Source of the DNA: Microtetraspora glauca
GTDB lineage: Bacteria; Actinomycetota; Actinomycetes; Streptomycetales; Streptomycetaceae
Assembly (NCBI GenBank): GCA_000721275.1
Contig: JOFO01000007.1
Location: 1 to 64,000, forward strand
DNA length: 64,000 bases
Direction: 5' to 3'
This document shows positions 1 to 7,901 of the stretch, piece after piece (position 1 is the first letter of the stretch; each line of letters starts with the position of its first letter). Position numbers and translations under genes: made by a program. The notes beneath the pieces are model-generated. The model saw only the letters and a program-made list of their open reading frames with translations, did no database searches and had not been told where the DNA came from.

Positions 1-99
1 AGAATCCCCCGAGGGCCACCTCCCCGAGGAGGACGCCGCGGTACCCGAGGGGGAGGCCGGCACCCACCCGGCGACGGCCCGCGCGACCCGCCCCGCCGA
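1..99. repeat. 99-bp direct repeat, copy 1
   Basis: Bases 1-99 are identical to bases 303-401. The repeat may begin before the window. In the frame starting at base 2 it encodes an acidic Pro/Ala-rich segment (ESPEGHLPEEDAAVP...). The copies are 302 bp apart, which is not a multiple of three, so as sequenced they cannot both be read in one uninterrupted frame. Confidence 0.95.
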
Positions 100-464
100 G
101 GCGGCCCCGGCGGCTCCCGCGCGCCCCGGCCCGGGAAGCCCGCCGCCGCCCCCACCAGCGACGCCCCCGCGCCGACCGGCTCGCCCTCGCTCGCCGGCCG
201 GCCCGCCGGCGAAGGACGCGTCCGGCCCGGGCGGCCCGAACCGGCCGAACCGACCGCCACCGAGGACGCCGGCGCCACCCCCGCACGTGACAGAACCGCT
301 ACAGAATCCCCCGAGGGCCACCTCCCCGAGGAGGACGCCGCGGTACCCGAGGGGGAGGCCGGCACCCACCCGGCGACGGCCCGCGCGACCCGCCCCGCCG
401 AATCGGGCTCACCCTCATGGGCCTCGGGCTCGGCTTCCTCGGCCTCCGGCTGCGCCGCCGCTGA
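2..464 (+). pseudogene. 3' end of surface/secreted protein gene, frame-disrupted
   Basis: Three frame segments together read as the end of one cell-surface protein. Bases 2 to about 135 (frame 2) give an acidic Pro/Ala-rich stretch. About 136-401 (frame 1) continue in the same style (KPAAAPTSDAPAPTGSPS...) and repeat the first motif. Bases 402-464 (frame 3) give IGLTLMGLGLGFLGLRLRRR then TGA, a typical actinomycete C-terminal membrane helix with a basic stop-transfer end. No single frame joins them, so at least two indels are implied. They could be real decay, or sequencing/assembly errors caused by the 99-bp repeat. The N-terminus lies outside the window and I cannot assign a family. The next gene, on the same strand, appears independent. 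Confidence 0.55.
303..401. repeat. 99-bp direct repeat, copy 2
   Basis: Perfect copy of bases 1-99. Here the matching peptide is read in the frame starting at base 304. Just after it the sequence diverges and leads into a hydrophobic tail. Confidence 0.95.
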
Positions 465-551
465 CCCCCGTGCCACCCCCGCCGGGTCCCCCCTGAGGCG
501 GACCTTCCGGGTCCCTCTCGCGACGGTTGCCGCCCTCGACTTACCCGGTAT

Positions 552-566
552 ACATACTCGGTATGT
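552..566. promoter_or_regulatory. Inverted repeat on the PadR start codon (likely auto-operator)
   Basis: ACATAC-TCG-GTATGT is a perfect 6-bp dyad with a 3-bp spacer. The right arm contains the ATG (563-565) of the PadR gene. A second small palindrome, GTATAC (548-553), overlaps it. PadR repressors commonly bind dyads of this ATGT/ACAT type at their own promoter. With no ribosome binding site visible just upstream, the mRNA may be leaderless and this site would cover the transcription start. Confidence 0.6.
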
Positions 567-1285
567 CGATCCGCCACGGGCTCCTCGCCCTCCTCGAACA
601 CGGCCCCCGCTACGGCTCCCAGCTGCGCACCGAGTTCGAGTCCCGCACCGGCGCCACCTGGCCGCTGAACGTCGGCCAGGTCTACACGACCCTGGGCCGG
701 CTCGAACGGGACGGCCTGGTCGCCCAGAACGGCGAGGACGGCGCCGGCCACGCGCTCTACGCGATCACCGACGCCGGCCGCGCCGAGCTGCGCACCTGGT
801 TCGAACGGCCCGTGGACCGCACCAGCCCCGCCCGCGACGAGCTCGCCATCAAGCTCGCCATGGCCGTCGGCGCGCCCGGCGTCGACATCCGCGAGGTCAT
901 CCAGTCCCAGCGCCGCCACACCGTGCAGGCCATGCAGGACTACACCCGGCTCAAGGCCCAGGCCCTGACCGCCCTCGAAGCCGGCGGCTCCCGCGAACGC
1001 GACGACGTCGCCTGGCTCCTCGTCCTGGAGCAGCTGATCTTCCAGACCGAGGCCGAAGCCCGCTGGCTCGACCACTGCGAGTCCCGGCTGATCCGCCTCT
1101 CCGCCACCGCCCCGGCCCCCGGCCCCGCCACCCCGCCCGCCACCGCCCCCGCCACCGCGCCCGTCGCGGGGGCCGTCTCCGGGCAGGGAGCCCGGCGCGG
1201 GCCCGGGGCGGGGGACGGGGGGCGCGGGGCCGCGGGTGGGTCGAGGGGCGCGCCCGGGGGCCCGGGCGGGGGACGGGCCCGCTGA
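563..1285 (+). CDS. PadR family transcriptional regulator
   Basis: A 240-aa PadR-type winged-helix repressor. The N-terminal ~90 residues carry the family pattern: SIRHGLLALLEHGPRYGSQL, then VGQVYTTLGRLERDGLV and HALYAITDAGRAEL. The middle, about 95-175, is the helical dimerisation part (PadR C-terminal type). The last ~60 residues are a Pro/Ala then Gly/Arg low-complexity tail that looks dispensable. An upstream in-frame start at 527 exists, but conservation begins at MSIRHG and the ATG at 563 sits inside the operator-like dyad. It most likely represses itself and the downstream ABC transporter, a common PadR arrangement. The effector is unknown. Confidence 0.85.
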   Translation: MSIRHGLLALLEHGPRYGSQLRTEFESRTGATWPLNVGQVYTTLGRLERDGLVAQNGEDGAGHALYAITDAGRAELRTWFERPVDRTSPARDELAIKLAMAVGAPGVDIREVIQSQRRHTVQAMQDYTRLKAQALTALEAGGSRERDDVAWLLVLEQLIFQTEAEARWLDHCESRLIRLSATAPAPGPATPPATAPATAPVAGAVSGQGARRGPGAGDGGRGAAGGSRGAPGGPGGGRAR

Positions 1286-1394
1286 GCCGGGCCCGGACCT
1301 CGTCACACCCCGCTTCTTTCACTTTCTTCACTTCGACCGTCACCGCTCACACCCGTGCCCGGCCGCCGCCGCGCACGCCTAGGGGGACCCCGCC

Positions 1395-2138
1395 ATGTCC
1401 ACACCGCCCACCGCGCAGCCCGTGCTGCGCCTGCAGAACCTGACCCGGGTCCACGGGTCCGGCGCCACCGAGGTGCACGCCCTGCGCGGCATCGACCTCG
1501 ACGTGCACCCCGGCGAACTCGTCGCCGTCATGGGGCCGTCCGGCTCCGGCAAGTCCACGCTGCTCACCATCGCCGGCGGCCTCGACACCCCGACCTCCGG
1601 TCACGTGATCGTCGAGGGCACCGACATCACCACCGCCGGGCTCAAGGAGCTCGCCGCCCTGCGCCGCCGCAGCATCGGCTACGTCTTCCAGGACTACAAC
1701 CTCATCCCGGCCCTGACCGCCGCCGAGAACGTCGCCCTGCCCCGCGAGCTCGACGGGACCTCCGCCCGCAAGGCCCGCGGCGAAGCGCTCGCCGCCCTGG
1801 AGGAGATGGGGCTCGGCCACCTCGCCGACCGCTTCCCCGACGAGATGTCCGGCGGCCAGCAGCAGCGCGTCGCCATCGCCCGCGCCCTCGTCGGCGACCG
1901 CCGCCTCGTCCTCGCCGACGAGCCCACCGGCGCCCTCGACTCCGAGACCGGCGAGTCCGTCCTCGCCCTGCTCCGCTCCCGCTGCGACGCCGGCGCCGCC
2001 GGCGTCCTCGTCACCCACGAGCCGCGCTTCGCCGCCTGGGCCGACCGGGTCGTCTTCCTGCGCGACGGCGCCATCGTCGACCAGACCGTGCGCAGCGAGG
2101 CCGACTCCCTCCTGACGGGCCGGGTGGCCGAGGCGTGA
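1395..2138 (+). CDS. ABC transporter ATP-binding protein, MacB/LolD type
   Basis: A 247-aa cytoplasmic ATPase that powers the adjacent FtsX-type permease. Visible motifs are Walker A GPSGSGKST (about residues 46-54), a Q-loop in YVFQDYN, the ABC signature MSGGQQQRVAIARAL, Walker B LVLADEPTGALDS, and an H-loop in LVTHEPRFA. The size and the LRGIDLDVHPGELVAVMGPSG segment fit the MacB/LolD/FtsE branch, which serves mechanotransmission-type exporters rather than importers. The ATG follows an AGGGGGA ribosome binding site. The stop overlaps the GTG of the permease in a GTGA, implying translational coupling. Probably controlled by the PadR protein upstream. Confidence 0.93.
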   Translation: MSTPPTAQPVLRLQNLTRVHGSGATEVHALRGIDLDVHPGELVAVMGPSGSGKSTLLTIAGGLDTPTSGHVIVEGTDITTAGLKELAALRRRSIGYVFQDYNLIPALTAAENVALPRELDGTSARKARGEALAALEEMGLGHLADRFPDEMSGGQQQRVAIARALVGDRRLVLADEPTGALDSETGESVLALLRSRCDAGAAGVLVTHEPRFAAWADRVVFLRDGAIVDQTVRSEADSLLTGRVAEA

Positions 2139-4999
2139 AGACCTGGTTCCACTCCTGGCGGGCGGCCGTCCGCATCGCCCGCCGCGACGCCTGGCGCGCC
2201 AAGGGCCGCAGCTCGCTCGTCCTCGCGATGATCGCCCTCCCCATCCTCGGGGTCAGCGCCGCCGACCTCACGATCCGCAGCGCCGAACTGTCCGTCCCGG
2301 AGAAGCTGGAGCGGACCATCGGCGCCGCCGACGCCGCCTTCCGCGACCCCGGCTTCGGCGGCGCGCCCGTCCACCAGACGCCCGAGGGCGACAACGTCAT
2401 GCCGGCGCAGGACGAGAAGGACGGCGTGCCCTGGCCCAGCGGCACCACCGATCTCGCCAAGGCCATACCCGCCGGCGCGCACTGGATCACCGACACCGTC
2501 GGCGCCGCCAAGCTGACCACCGTGCACGGCCTGCTCCAGACCGACGTCCGCGAGCTGAAGGCCGACGACCCGACGGCCCGGGGCATCACCACCCTCCTCG
2601 ACGGGCGCTATCCGCGGAAGGCCGACGAGGTGATCGCCACCTCGGCGTTCCTGGAGCGGAGCGGACTCGCCGTCGGCTCGACCGTTTCCGCTCGCAATTT
2701 CGACCGGCCGTACCGGATCGTGGGCAGTTACGAACTCCCCGACTCGCTGACGACCACGCAGGTCACCGCGCTGCCCGGCGCGTTCCTCGCCCCGTACGCG
2801 AAGGCCGCCGAGAAGGCGGGCGCGCCCGGCCCCGGCGCCACCACCACCTATCTGGTGCGGCGCGACGGCGGTTTCACGTGGAACGACGTCATGAAGGTGA
2901 ACGCCCAGGGCGTCGCCGTCGTCTCCCGGGCCGTCCTGCTCGACCCGCCGGCCGACTCCGAGGTCCCGATGTTCCAGCGGCCCGGCTGGCACGACTACCG
3001 GGCCGGCGGCACCCCCGACACCCTGCTCCTCGCCTCCGTCGGCACCGTCGTCGGCCTGGCGATGCTGGAGATCTGCCTGCTCGCCGGTCCCGCCTTCGCG
3101 GTCGGCGCCCGCCGCTCCCGCCGCCAGCTCGGCCTGGTCGGCGCCAACGGCGGCTCCCGCAGCCACATCCGGGCCATCGTGCTGAGCGGCGGCCTCGTCA
3201 TCGGCGTCTCCGCCGCCGTAGTCGGCACGGTCCTCGCCCTGGTCCTCACCCTGGCCCTCCAGCCGGTCCTGGAGGACTACATGGGGCAGCGGTTCGGCGC
3301 CTTCGACGTCCGGCCGCTGGAACTCCTCGGCATCGCTCTGCTCGCCGTCCTCACCGGCCTGCTCGCCGCCGTCGTCCCGGCCGTCACCGCCTCCCGGCAG
3401 ACCGTGCTCGCCTCGCTCACCGGCCGCCGCGGCGTCCGCTCCACCAGCCGGGTGCTGCCCGTCCTCGGCCTGGTCGCGCTGCTCCTCGGCGCGGTGATCG
3501 CCCTGTACGGCTCCGTCGTCACCGACCAGTTCATCATCGTCGCCGGCGGTTCCGCCCTCGCCGAACTGGGCGTGGTCGCCATGACCCCGGCCCTGGTCGG
3601 GCTCTTCGGCCGGACCGGCCGCTGGCTGCCGCTGTCGCCGCGGCTCGCGCTCCGCGACGCCGTCCGCAACCGGGGCCGTACGGCTCCCGCGGTCGCCGCC
3701 GTGCTCGCCGCCGTCGCCGGCACCGTCGCCGTCGCCACGTACACGTCGAGCAGCGACGCGCAGTACCGCGCCGAGTACACCGCCGCCCTGCCGCACGGCG
3801 CCGTCTCCTTCGTCCAGATGGAGGAGGGCGGCCGGGACGTCCGCGCCGTCGCCGACGCCGTCCAGCGCCACGTCTCCGTCGAGACCCGCGCCGACGTCTC
3901 CCGCGTCGCCGTCGGCAAGCCCGGCTGCTCCGCCTGGGGCGAGGGCGCCGGCTGCGGCCGGTACGAGGTGATGGTGCCGCCCGCCAACGTCTGCCCGCTG
4001 TGGGCGCCGACGACCGACGGCAGCGACCCCTCGGCGAAGTACACCGTCGAGCAGCGGCGCACGATGATCCGCGACGACTGGCGCTGCAAGACGGACGAGG
4101 GCCACGGCGTCTACGTCGACGGCGGCCTCCTCGTCGGCGACGCCCGCCTGCTCACGGTGCTCGGCATCGACGCGCCCGGCGCCGCCGACGCGCTCGCCGC
4201 CGGCAAGGCCGTCACCTTCCAGAAGGCGCTGGTCGCCGCCGACGGCACGATCGGCGTCAAGCAGATCACCGACATGAAGGCCGCCGAGAAGGCGTCGATG
4301 GAGAACAAGCCCGCCCCGGGCAAGGTCTCCTCCGTCCCCGCCCACCTGGTGACGGGCGATCAGGAGACCTACGGCCTCCAGGTGCTGATGACACCGGCCG
4401 CCGCCAAGGCCGCCGGTCTGTCCACCGCCCCCGTCGGCGCGTACTTCAGCACCGACCGGCTGCCCGACACCGAGCAGCGCCAGAAGCTCGACGCCGAGAT
4501 CGCGTCGCTGGGCGCCGGGATCGACCTCACCATCGAGGAAGGGTACGTCTCCGACGACAGCATCTTCTTGCTCGCGCTGACCGTCTTCGCCGGCCTGGTC
4601 ACCATCGGCGCCGCCGGCATCGCCACCGGTCTCGCCCAGGCCGATGCCGAGGCCGACCTGAAGACGCTCGCCGCCGTCGGCGCCCCGCCGCGCGTCCGCC
4701 GCACCCTCAGCGGCTTCCAGTGCGGGGTGGTGGCCGCCATGGGCGTCGTCCTCGGCTCGGTCTCCGGCCTGCTGCCCGCCATGGGCCTGCGGCTCACCGA
4801 GGAGCGCGAGCGGATCCGCTCCTACGAGCAGATCGTCGCCGAGGGCTGGGGCGGCGACATCACCCCGCCGTACGTGCCGATCGTGGTGCCCTGGGCGACG
4901 CTGGCCGCCCTGCTCGTCGCCGTCCCGCTGGGCGCCGCGCTGCTCGCCGCCCTGGTGACCCGCTCGAAGGGGGCCGTCGCCCGCCGCGCGGCGACCTGA
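2135..4999 (+). CDS. ABC transporter permease, FtsX/MacB-like, two FtsX domains
   Basis: A 954-aa membrane protein starting at the GTG that overlaps the ATPase stop. One helix near residues 25-43 is followed by a large outside domain to about 295. A block of six hydrophobic segments follows (about 295-540), then a second large outside domain (about 540-805) with four cysteines that could form disulfides, and three final helices (about 811-943). Two FtsX-like blocks in one chain is the usual layout of the large actinobacterial permeases in this family. Such systems export lipids or peptides or give antibiotic tolerance; the substrate here is not predictable. A parS-like sequence lies inside the gene at 2871-2884. 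Confidence 0.9.
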   Translation: MKTWFHSWRAAVRIARRDAWRAKGRSSLVLAMIALPILGVSAADLTIRSAELSVPEKLERTIGAADAAFRDPGFGGAPVHQTPEGDNVMPAQDEKDGVPWPSGTTDLAKAIPAGAHWITDTVGAAKLTTVHGLLQTDVRELKADDPTARGITTLLDGRYPRKADEVIATSAFLERSGLAVGSTVSARNFDRPYRIVGSYELPDSLTTTQVTALPGAFLAPYAKAAEKAGAPGPGATTTYLVRRDGGFTWNDVMKVNAQGVAVVSRAVLLDPPADSEVPMFQRPGWHDYRAGGTPDTLLLASVGTVVGLAMLEICLLAGPAFAVGARRSRRQLGLVGANGGSRSHIRAIVLSGGLVIGVSAAVVGTVLALVLTLALQPVLEDYMGQRFGAFDVRPLELLGIALLAVLTGLLAAVVPAVTASRQTVLASLTGRRGVRSTSRVLPVLGLVALLLGAVIALYGSVVTDQFIIVAGGSALAELGVVAMTPALVGLFGRTGRWLPLSPRLALRDAVRNRGRTAPAVAAVLAAVAGTVAVATYTSSSDAQYRAEYTAALPHGAVSFVQMEEGGRDVRAVADAVQRHVSVETRADVSRVAVGKPGCSAWGEGAGCGRYEVMVPPANVCPLWAPTTDGSDPSAKYTVEQRRTMIRDDWRCKTDEGHGVYVDGGLLVGDARLLTVLGIDAPGAADALAAGKAVTFQKALVAADGTIGVKQITDMKAAEKASMENKPAPGKVSSVPAHLVTGDQETYGLQVLMTPAAAKAAGLSTAPVGAYFSTDRLPDTEQRQKLDAEIASLGAGIDLTIEEGYVSDDSIFLLALTVFAGLVTIGAAGIATGLAQADAEADLKTLAAVGAPPRVRRTLSGFQCGVVAAMGVVLGSVSGLLPAMGLRLTEERERIRSYEQIVAEGWGGDITPPYVPIVVPWATLAALLVAVPLGAALLAALVTRSKGAVARRAAT
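2871..2884. promoter_or_regulatory. parS-like site, one mismatch, inside permease gene
   Basis: GTTTCACGTGGAAC differs at one base from the Streptomyces ParB site GTTTCACGTGAAAC. It lies in coding sequence, and a perfect copy is 5 kb away at 7886. It could be a weak ParB site or chance. Confidence 0.35.
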
Positions 5000-5096
5000 C
5001 ACCTTTCGTGTCCTGACCGTGCCCGGGGACGAGGGTGGATCACCCGCGTCCCCGGGCACACCTGGTGGTGAAGCACGTGTGCGAGAGAATGGCGGC

Positions 5097-5654
5097 ATGG
5101 AGATGCCGAGGAATGACAGGTCGCCGGAAAGCCCCCAGGTCCTCATCGTGGGACAGGACGGGATGGCTCTCGGCGGCGCCCAGGGCGACGACGAATCCCG
5201 CGAGGTCCCGGTGACGGAAATGGTCGAGCAGCCTGCGAAGGTCATGCGGATCGGCAGCATGATCAAGCAGCTTCTGGAGGAAGTCCGGGCGGCACCCCTC
5301 GACGAGGCGAGCCGGGTCCGGCTGAAGGAGATCCACGCCAGCTCGGTGAAGGAGCTGGAGGACGGCCTCGCGCCGGAGCTGGTCGAGGAACTGGAGCGCC
5401 TGTCGCTGCCGTTCACCGACGAGGCCATTCCCTCCGAGGCGGAACTGCGCATCGCGCAGGCCCAGTTGGTGGGATGGCTGGAGGGCCTCTTCCACGGCAT
5501 CCAGACCGCGCTGTTCGCCCAGCAGATGGCGGCCCGCGCGCAGCTGGAGCAGATGCGGCGGGCCTTGCCCCCCGGCGTCGCCTCGCACGACGATGACGAC
5601 GAGGGCGGCGGCCGCGGCCACGGGCGCGCGGTCGGGTCGGGGCCCTACCTGTAG
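5097..5654 (+). CDS. bpa: Bacterial proteasome activator Bpa (DUF2587 family)
   Basis: A 185-aa protein resembling the ATP-independent 20S proteasome activator of actinobacteria. The helical core (about residues 45-160) includes KVMRIGSMIKQLLEEVRAAPLDE and LAPELVEELERLSLPF; in the known protein this forms a dodecameric ring. The extreme C-terminus reads GSGPYL, close to the GQYL tail that docks into the proteasome alpha-ring, with Pro in place of Gln. The tail is linked by an Asp/Gly/His-rich flexible stretch (DDDDEGGG...). The ATG at 5097 fits better than the upstream start at 5019, which lies within a repeat-rich spacer. Probably monocistronic, with a strong terminator just after it. It would feed unfolded proteins to the proteasome. 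Confidence 0.8.
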   Translation: MEMPRNDRSPESPQVLIVGQDGMALGGAQGDDESREVPVTEMVEQPAKVMRIGSMIKQLLEEVRAAPLDEASRVRLKEIHASSVKELEDGLAPELVEELERLSLPFTDEAIPSEAELRIAQAQLVGWLEGLFHGIQTALFAQQMAARAQLEQMRRALPPGVASHDDDDEGGGRGHGRAVGSGPYL

Positions 5655-5677
5655 GGCGTTGCCGTCTGTACGTGTAC

Positions 5678-5719
5678 GGGAAAGGGCCCGGCGCTTCTCG
5701 GAGGCGCCGGGCCCTTCCC
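5678..5719. terminator. Strong hairpin terminator after bpa
   Basis: AAGGGCCCGGCGC (5682-5694) pairs perfectly with GCGCCGGGCCCTT (5704-5716), and flanking GGG/CCC extends the stem past one bulged A. It sits between convergent bpa and the quinone oxidoreductase gene, so it could serve both. Confidence 0.85.
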
Positions 5720-5791
5720 GTGTCCGTGAGGCCTCTCCGTGCGTGCAGGGCTTCCCCCTGCGTGCGGGGCCTTCCGCGTGCCCGCGGGCCT

Positions 5792-6772
5792 TTACGGCGC
5801 GACGAGCAGCACCTTGCCGACGTGCGCGCCGGACTCCAGGACGCGGTGCGCCTCGGCGGCGTCCGCCATCGGCAGCGTCCGGTCGACGACCGGGCGGACG
5901 GTGCCGCCCTCGATCAGCGGCCAGACGTGCTCGCGGACGGCCGCGACGATCGCCGCCTTCTCCTGGAGCGGCCGGGAGCGCAGGGTCGTCGCCATCACGG
6001 CGGCCCGCTTGGCGAGCAGCGCGCCGAGGTTCAGCTCGCCCTTGACGCCGCCCTGGAGGCCGATGACGACGAGGCGGCCGTTGACCGCGAGGGCCTGGAC
6101 GTTCCGGTCCAGGTACTTGGCGCCCATGATGTCGAGGATCACGTCCGCGCCCGCGCCGTCCGTGGCCGCGCGCAGTTCCTCGACGAAGTCCTGGGCGCGG
6201 TAGTCGATCAGGACGTCCGCGCCGAGTTCGGCGCAGCGGGCCAGCTTCTCCGGGCTGCCGGCGGTGACCGCGACCTTCGCGCCGACCGCCTTGGCCAGCT
6301 GGATCGCCATGGTGCCGATGCCGCTGGCGCCGCCGTGCACGAGCAGCGTCTCGCCGGGCCGCAGGTGGGCGATCATGAAGACGTTGGACCAGACCGTGCA
6401 GGCGACCTCGGGGAGCGCGGCGGCCGTGGCCAGGTCGAGGCCCTTGGGGGCGGGGAGCAGCTGGCCGGCCGGGACGGCCACGCGCTGGGCGTAGCCGCCG
6501 CCGACGAGCAGCGCGCAGACCTCGTCGCCGACGGACCAGCCGGAGACGCCGGGGCCGAGCGCGGCGATCCGCCCGGAGCACTCCAGGCCGGGGTACGGGG
6601 AGCTGCCGGGCGGCGGGTCGTAGAAGCCCTGCCGCTGGAGGACGTCGGCGCGGTTGACGGCGCTCGCCACCACCTCGACGAGGACCTCGCCCTCGCCGGG
6701 CACGGGATCGGGCGCCTCGGCCCAGACGAGGGCGTCGGGACCGCCGGGTTCCGGAATCGTGATCGCATGCAT
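5792..6772 (-). CDS. NAD(P)H-quinone oxidoreductase, MDR superfamily (PIG3-like)
   Basis: A 326-aa zinc-free medium-chain dehydrogenase/reductase. Conserved features are the GroES-like N-terminus (MHAITIPEPGGPDALVW...), VNRADVLQRQGFYDPPPGSSPYPGLECSG in the substrate region, and the Rossmann segment VHGGASGIGTMAIQLAKAVGAKV that binds NADPH. The structural zinc cysteines of alcohol dehydrogenases are absent, as expected for quinone reductases. Length and motifs match the TP53I3/PIG3-like subgroup, which reduces small quinones in the cytoplasm. ATG start. It lies 37 bp after the K+ channel gene on the same strand, so co-transcription is possible. Confidence 0.88.
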   Translation of the reverse strand: MHAITIPEPGGPDALVWAEAPDPVPGEGEVLVEVVASAVNRADVLQRQGFYDPPPGSSPYPGLECSGRIAALGPGVSGWSVGDEVCALLVGGGYAQRVAVPAGQLLPAPKGLDLATAAALPEVACTVWSNVFMIAHLRPGETLLVHGGASGIGTMAIQLAKAVGAKVAVTAGSPEKLARCAELGADVLIDYRAQDFVEELRAATDGAGADVILDIMGAKYLDRNVQALAVNGRLVVIGLQGGVKGELNLGALLAKRAAVMATTLRSRPLQEKAAIVAAVREHVWPLIEGGTVRPVVDRTLPMADAAEAHRVLESGAHVGKVLLVAP

Positions 6773-6809
6773 GGCGGCGAGGCTACTCCCGGTGCCCCGC
6801 CGCGCGCGG

Positions 6810-7901
6810 TCAGTCCTCCGGCGGTGTGGTGAGCGGGGTGACCGGGGCGGCGCGGACGATGGTGATGACCCGGTCGGTGAGCTGCAGCGGGCTGGCCTGC
6901 GGGTCGTCGTAGCCGAGCAGCCGGTGGCCGCGCAGCACGCTCACCACCAGGTCGTCGGTCTCGCGGACGCTGCGGCCCGCCTCGGCCTTGGTGACGGGGC
7001 GCTCGACGAGGTCGAGGCCGGTGCCCTGCTGGATGAGGTCCTCCATGACCGTGCCGGCGCTGGGGCTGAGCACGGAGAGGCCGAGGAGCCGGCCGGCGGC
7101 GGAGGCGCTGGTGATCACCGCGTCGGCGCCGGACTGGCGGAGCAGCGGAGCGTTCTCCTCCTCGCGGACGGCGGCGACGATCTTCGCGCCCTTGTTGAGC
7201 TGGCGGGCGGTCAGGGTGACCAGGACGGCGGTGTCGTCGCGCTGGGTGGCGATGACGATCTGCCGGGCGCGCTGGACCTCGGCCCGGAGGAGCACGTCGC
7301 TGCGGGTGCCGTCGCCGACGACGCCGACGAAGCCGTCGAGGTTGGCCGCCTCGATGACCTTGCCGGAGGGGTCGACGATGACGATCTGGTCCTTGCGGAG
7401 ACCGGTGGCGCAGAGGGTCTGGATCGCGGATCGCCCCTTGGTGCCGAAGCCGACGATCACGGTGTGGTCGCGCAAGTGGGACCTCCACTTCTTGAGGCGG
7501 AACTCCTCCCGGGTCCGTTCGGTGAGGACCTCGAGAGTGGTGCCGACCAGGATGATCAGGAAGAGCACGCGCAGCGGCGTGATCACCAGGATGTTGACGA
7601 GCCGCGCCGAGTCGCTGAACGGGACGATGTCGCCGTATCCGGTGGTGGAGAGGGTGACGGTCGCGTAGTAGGCGCAGTCGAGGAAGTCGACGGTGTCGTT
7701 GGCGTTGTCGTGGTAGCCGTCGCGGTCGACGTAGACGATGAGGACGGTCAGGAAGAGGACCCCGAGGGCCATCAGCAGACGCCGGGCGACCTGCCGGAGC
7801 GGTTCCACGGACCGGCTGGGCAGATGGATCCGCGAGCCGCTGACCTTCTCGTCGGCGTGGCGGGCCATGACGTCACGACTGGGAAGTTTCACGTGAAACA
7901 T
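6810..7901 (-). CDS. Two-TM potassium channel with RCK/TrkA-N domain
   Basis: A 363-aa K+ channel of the MthK/TrkA-gated type. Helix 1 lies at about residues 42-58 (LLMALGVLFLTVLIVYV), the pore loop carries the filter TTGYGD (about 85-90), and helix 2 is about 104-124. A Rossmann RCK domain with VIVGFGTKG begins near residue 146, and a TrkA-C-like tail ends the protein. The channel should be tetrameric and gated by a nucleotide or ion. Start choice is uncertain: the ATG at 7901 lies inside the parS palindrome, so the first residues MFHVKL are encoded by parS. An internal ATG at 7868 (MARHADEK) may be the real start. Overlaps the end of moeA by 13 bp. Confidence 0.9.
   Translation of the reverse strand: MFHVKLPSRDVMARHADEKVSGSRIHLPSRSVEPLRQVARRLLMALGVLFLTVLIVYVDRDGYHDNANDTVDFLDCAYYATVTLSTTGYGDIVPFSDSARLVNILVITPLRVLFLIILVGTTLEVLTERTREEFRLKKWRSHLRDHTVIVGFGTKGRSAIQTLCATGLRKDQIVIVDPSGKVIEAANLDGFVGVVGDGTRSDVLLRAEVQRARQIVIATQRDDTAVLVTLTARQLNKGAKIVAAVREEENAPLLRQSGADAVITSASAAGRLLGLSVLSPSAGTVMEDLIQQGTGLDLVERPVTKAEAGRSVRETDDLVVSVLRGHRLLGYDDPQASPLQLTDRVITIVRAAPVTPLTTPPED
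7886..7899. promoter_or_regulatory. parS, perfect ParB binding site
   Basis: GTTTCACGTGAAAC is a perfect 14-bp palindrome identical to the Streptomyces parS consensus. It contains the TGA stop of moeA (7891-7889) and its edge forms the start of the longest K+ channel reading frame (7901-7899). Clusters of such sites near oriC load ParB for chromosome segregation, which fits the nearby gyrA and cell-division genes. Confidence 0.92.

Noticed and set aside
1694..5500. Long open frame on the minus strand opposite the ABC genes
   Set aside because: It is antisense to two well-supported genes, has a low-complexity Gly/Asp/Arg composition, and is explained by third-position GC bias.
5720..5791. Imperfect ~20-bp repeats after the bpa terminator
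   Set aside because: The similarity between units is loose and rests on GTGCG/GGGC-rich wording that is common in this DNA.
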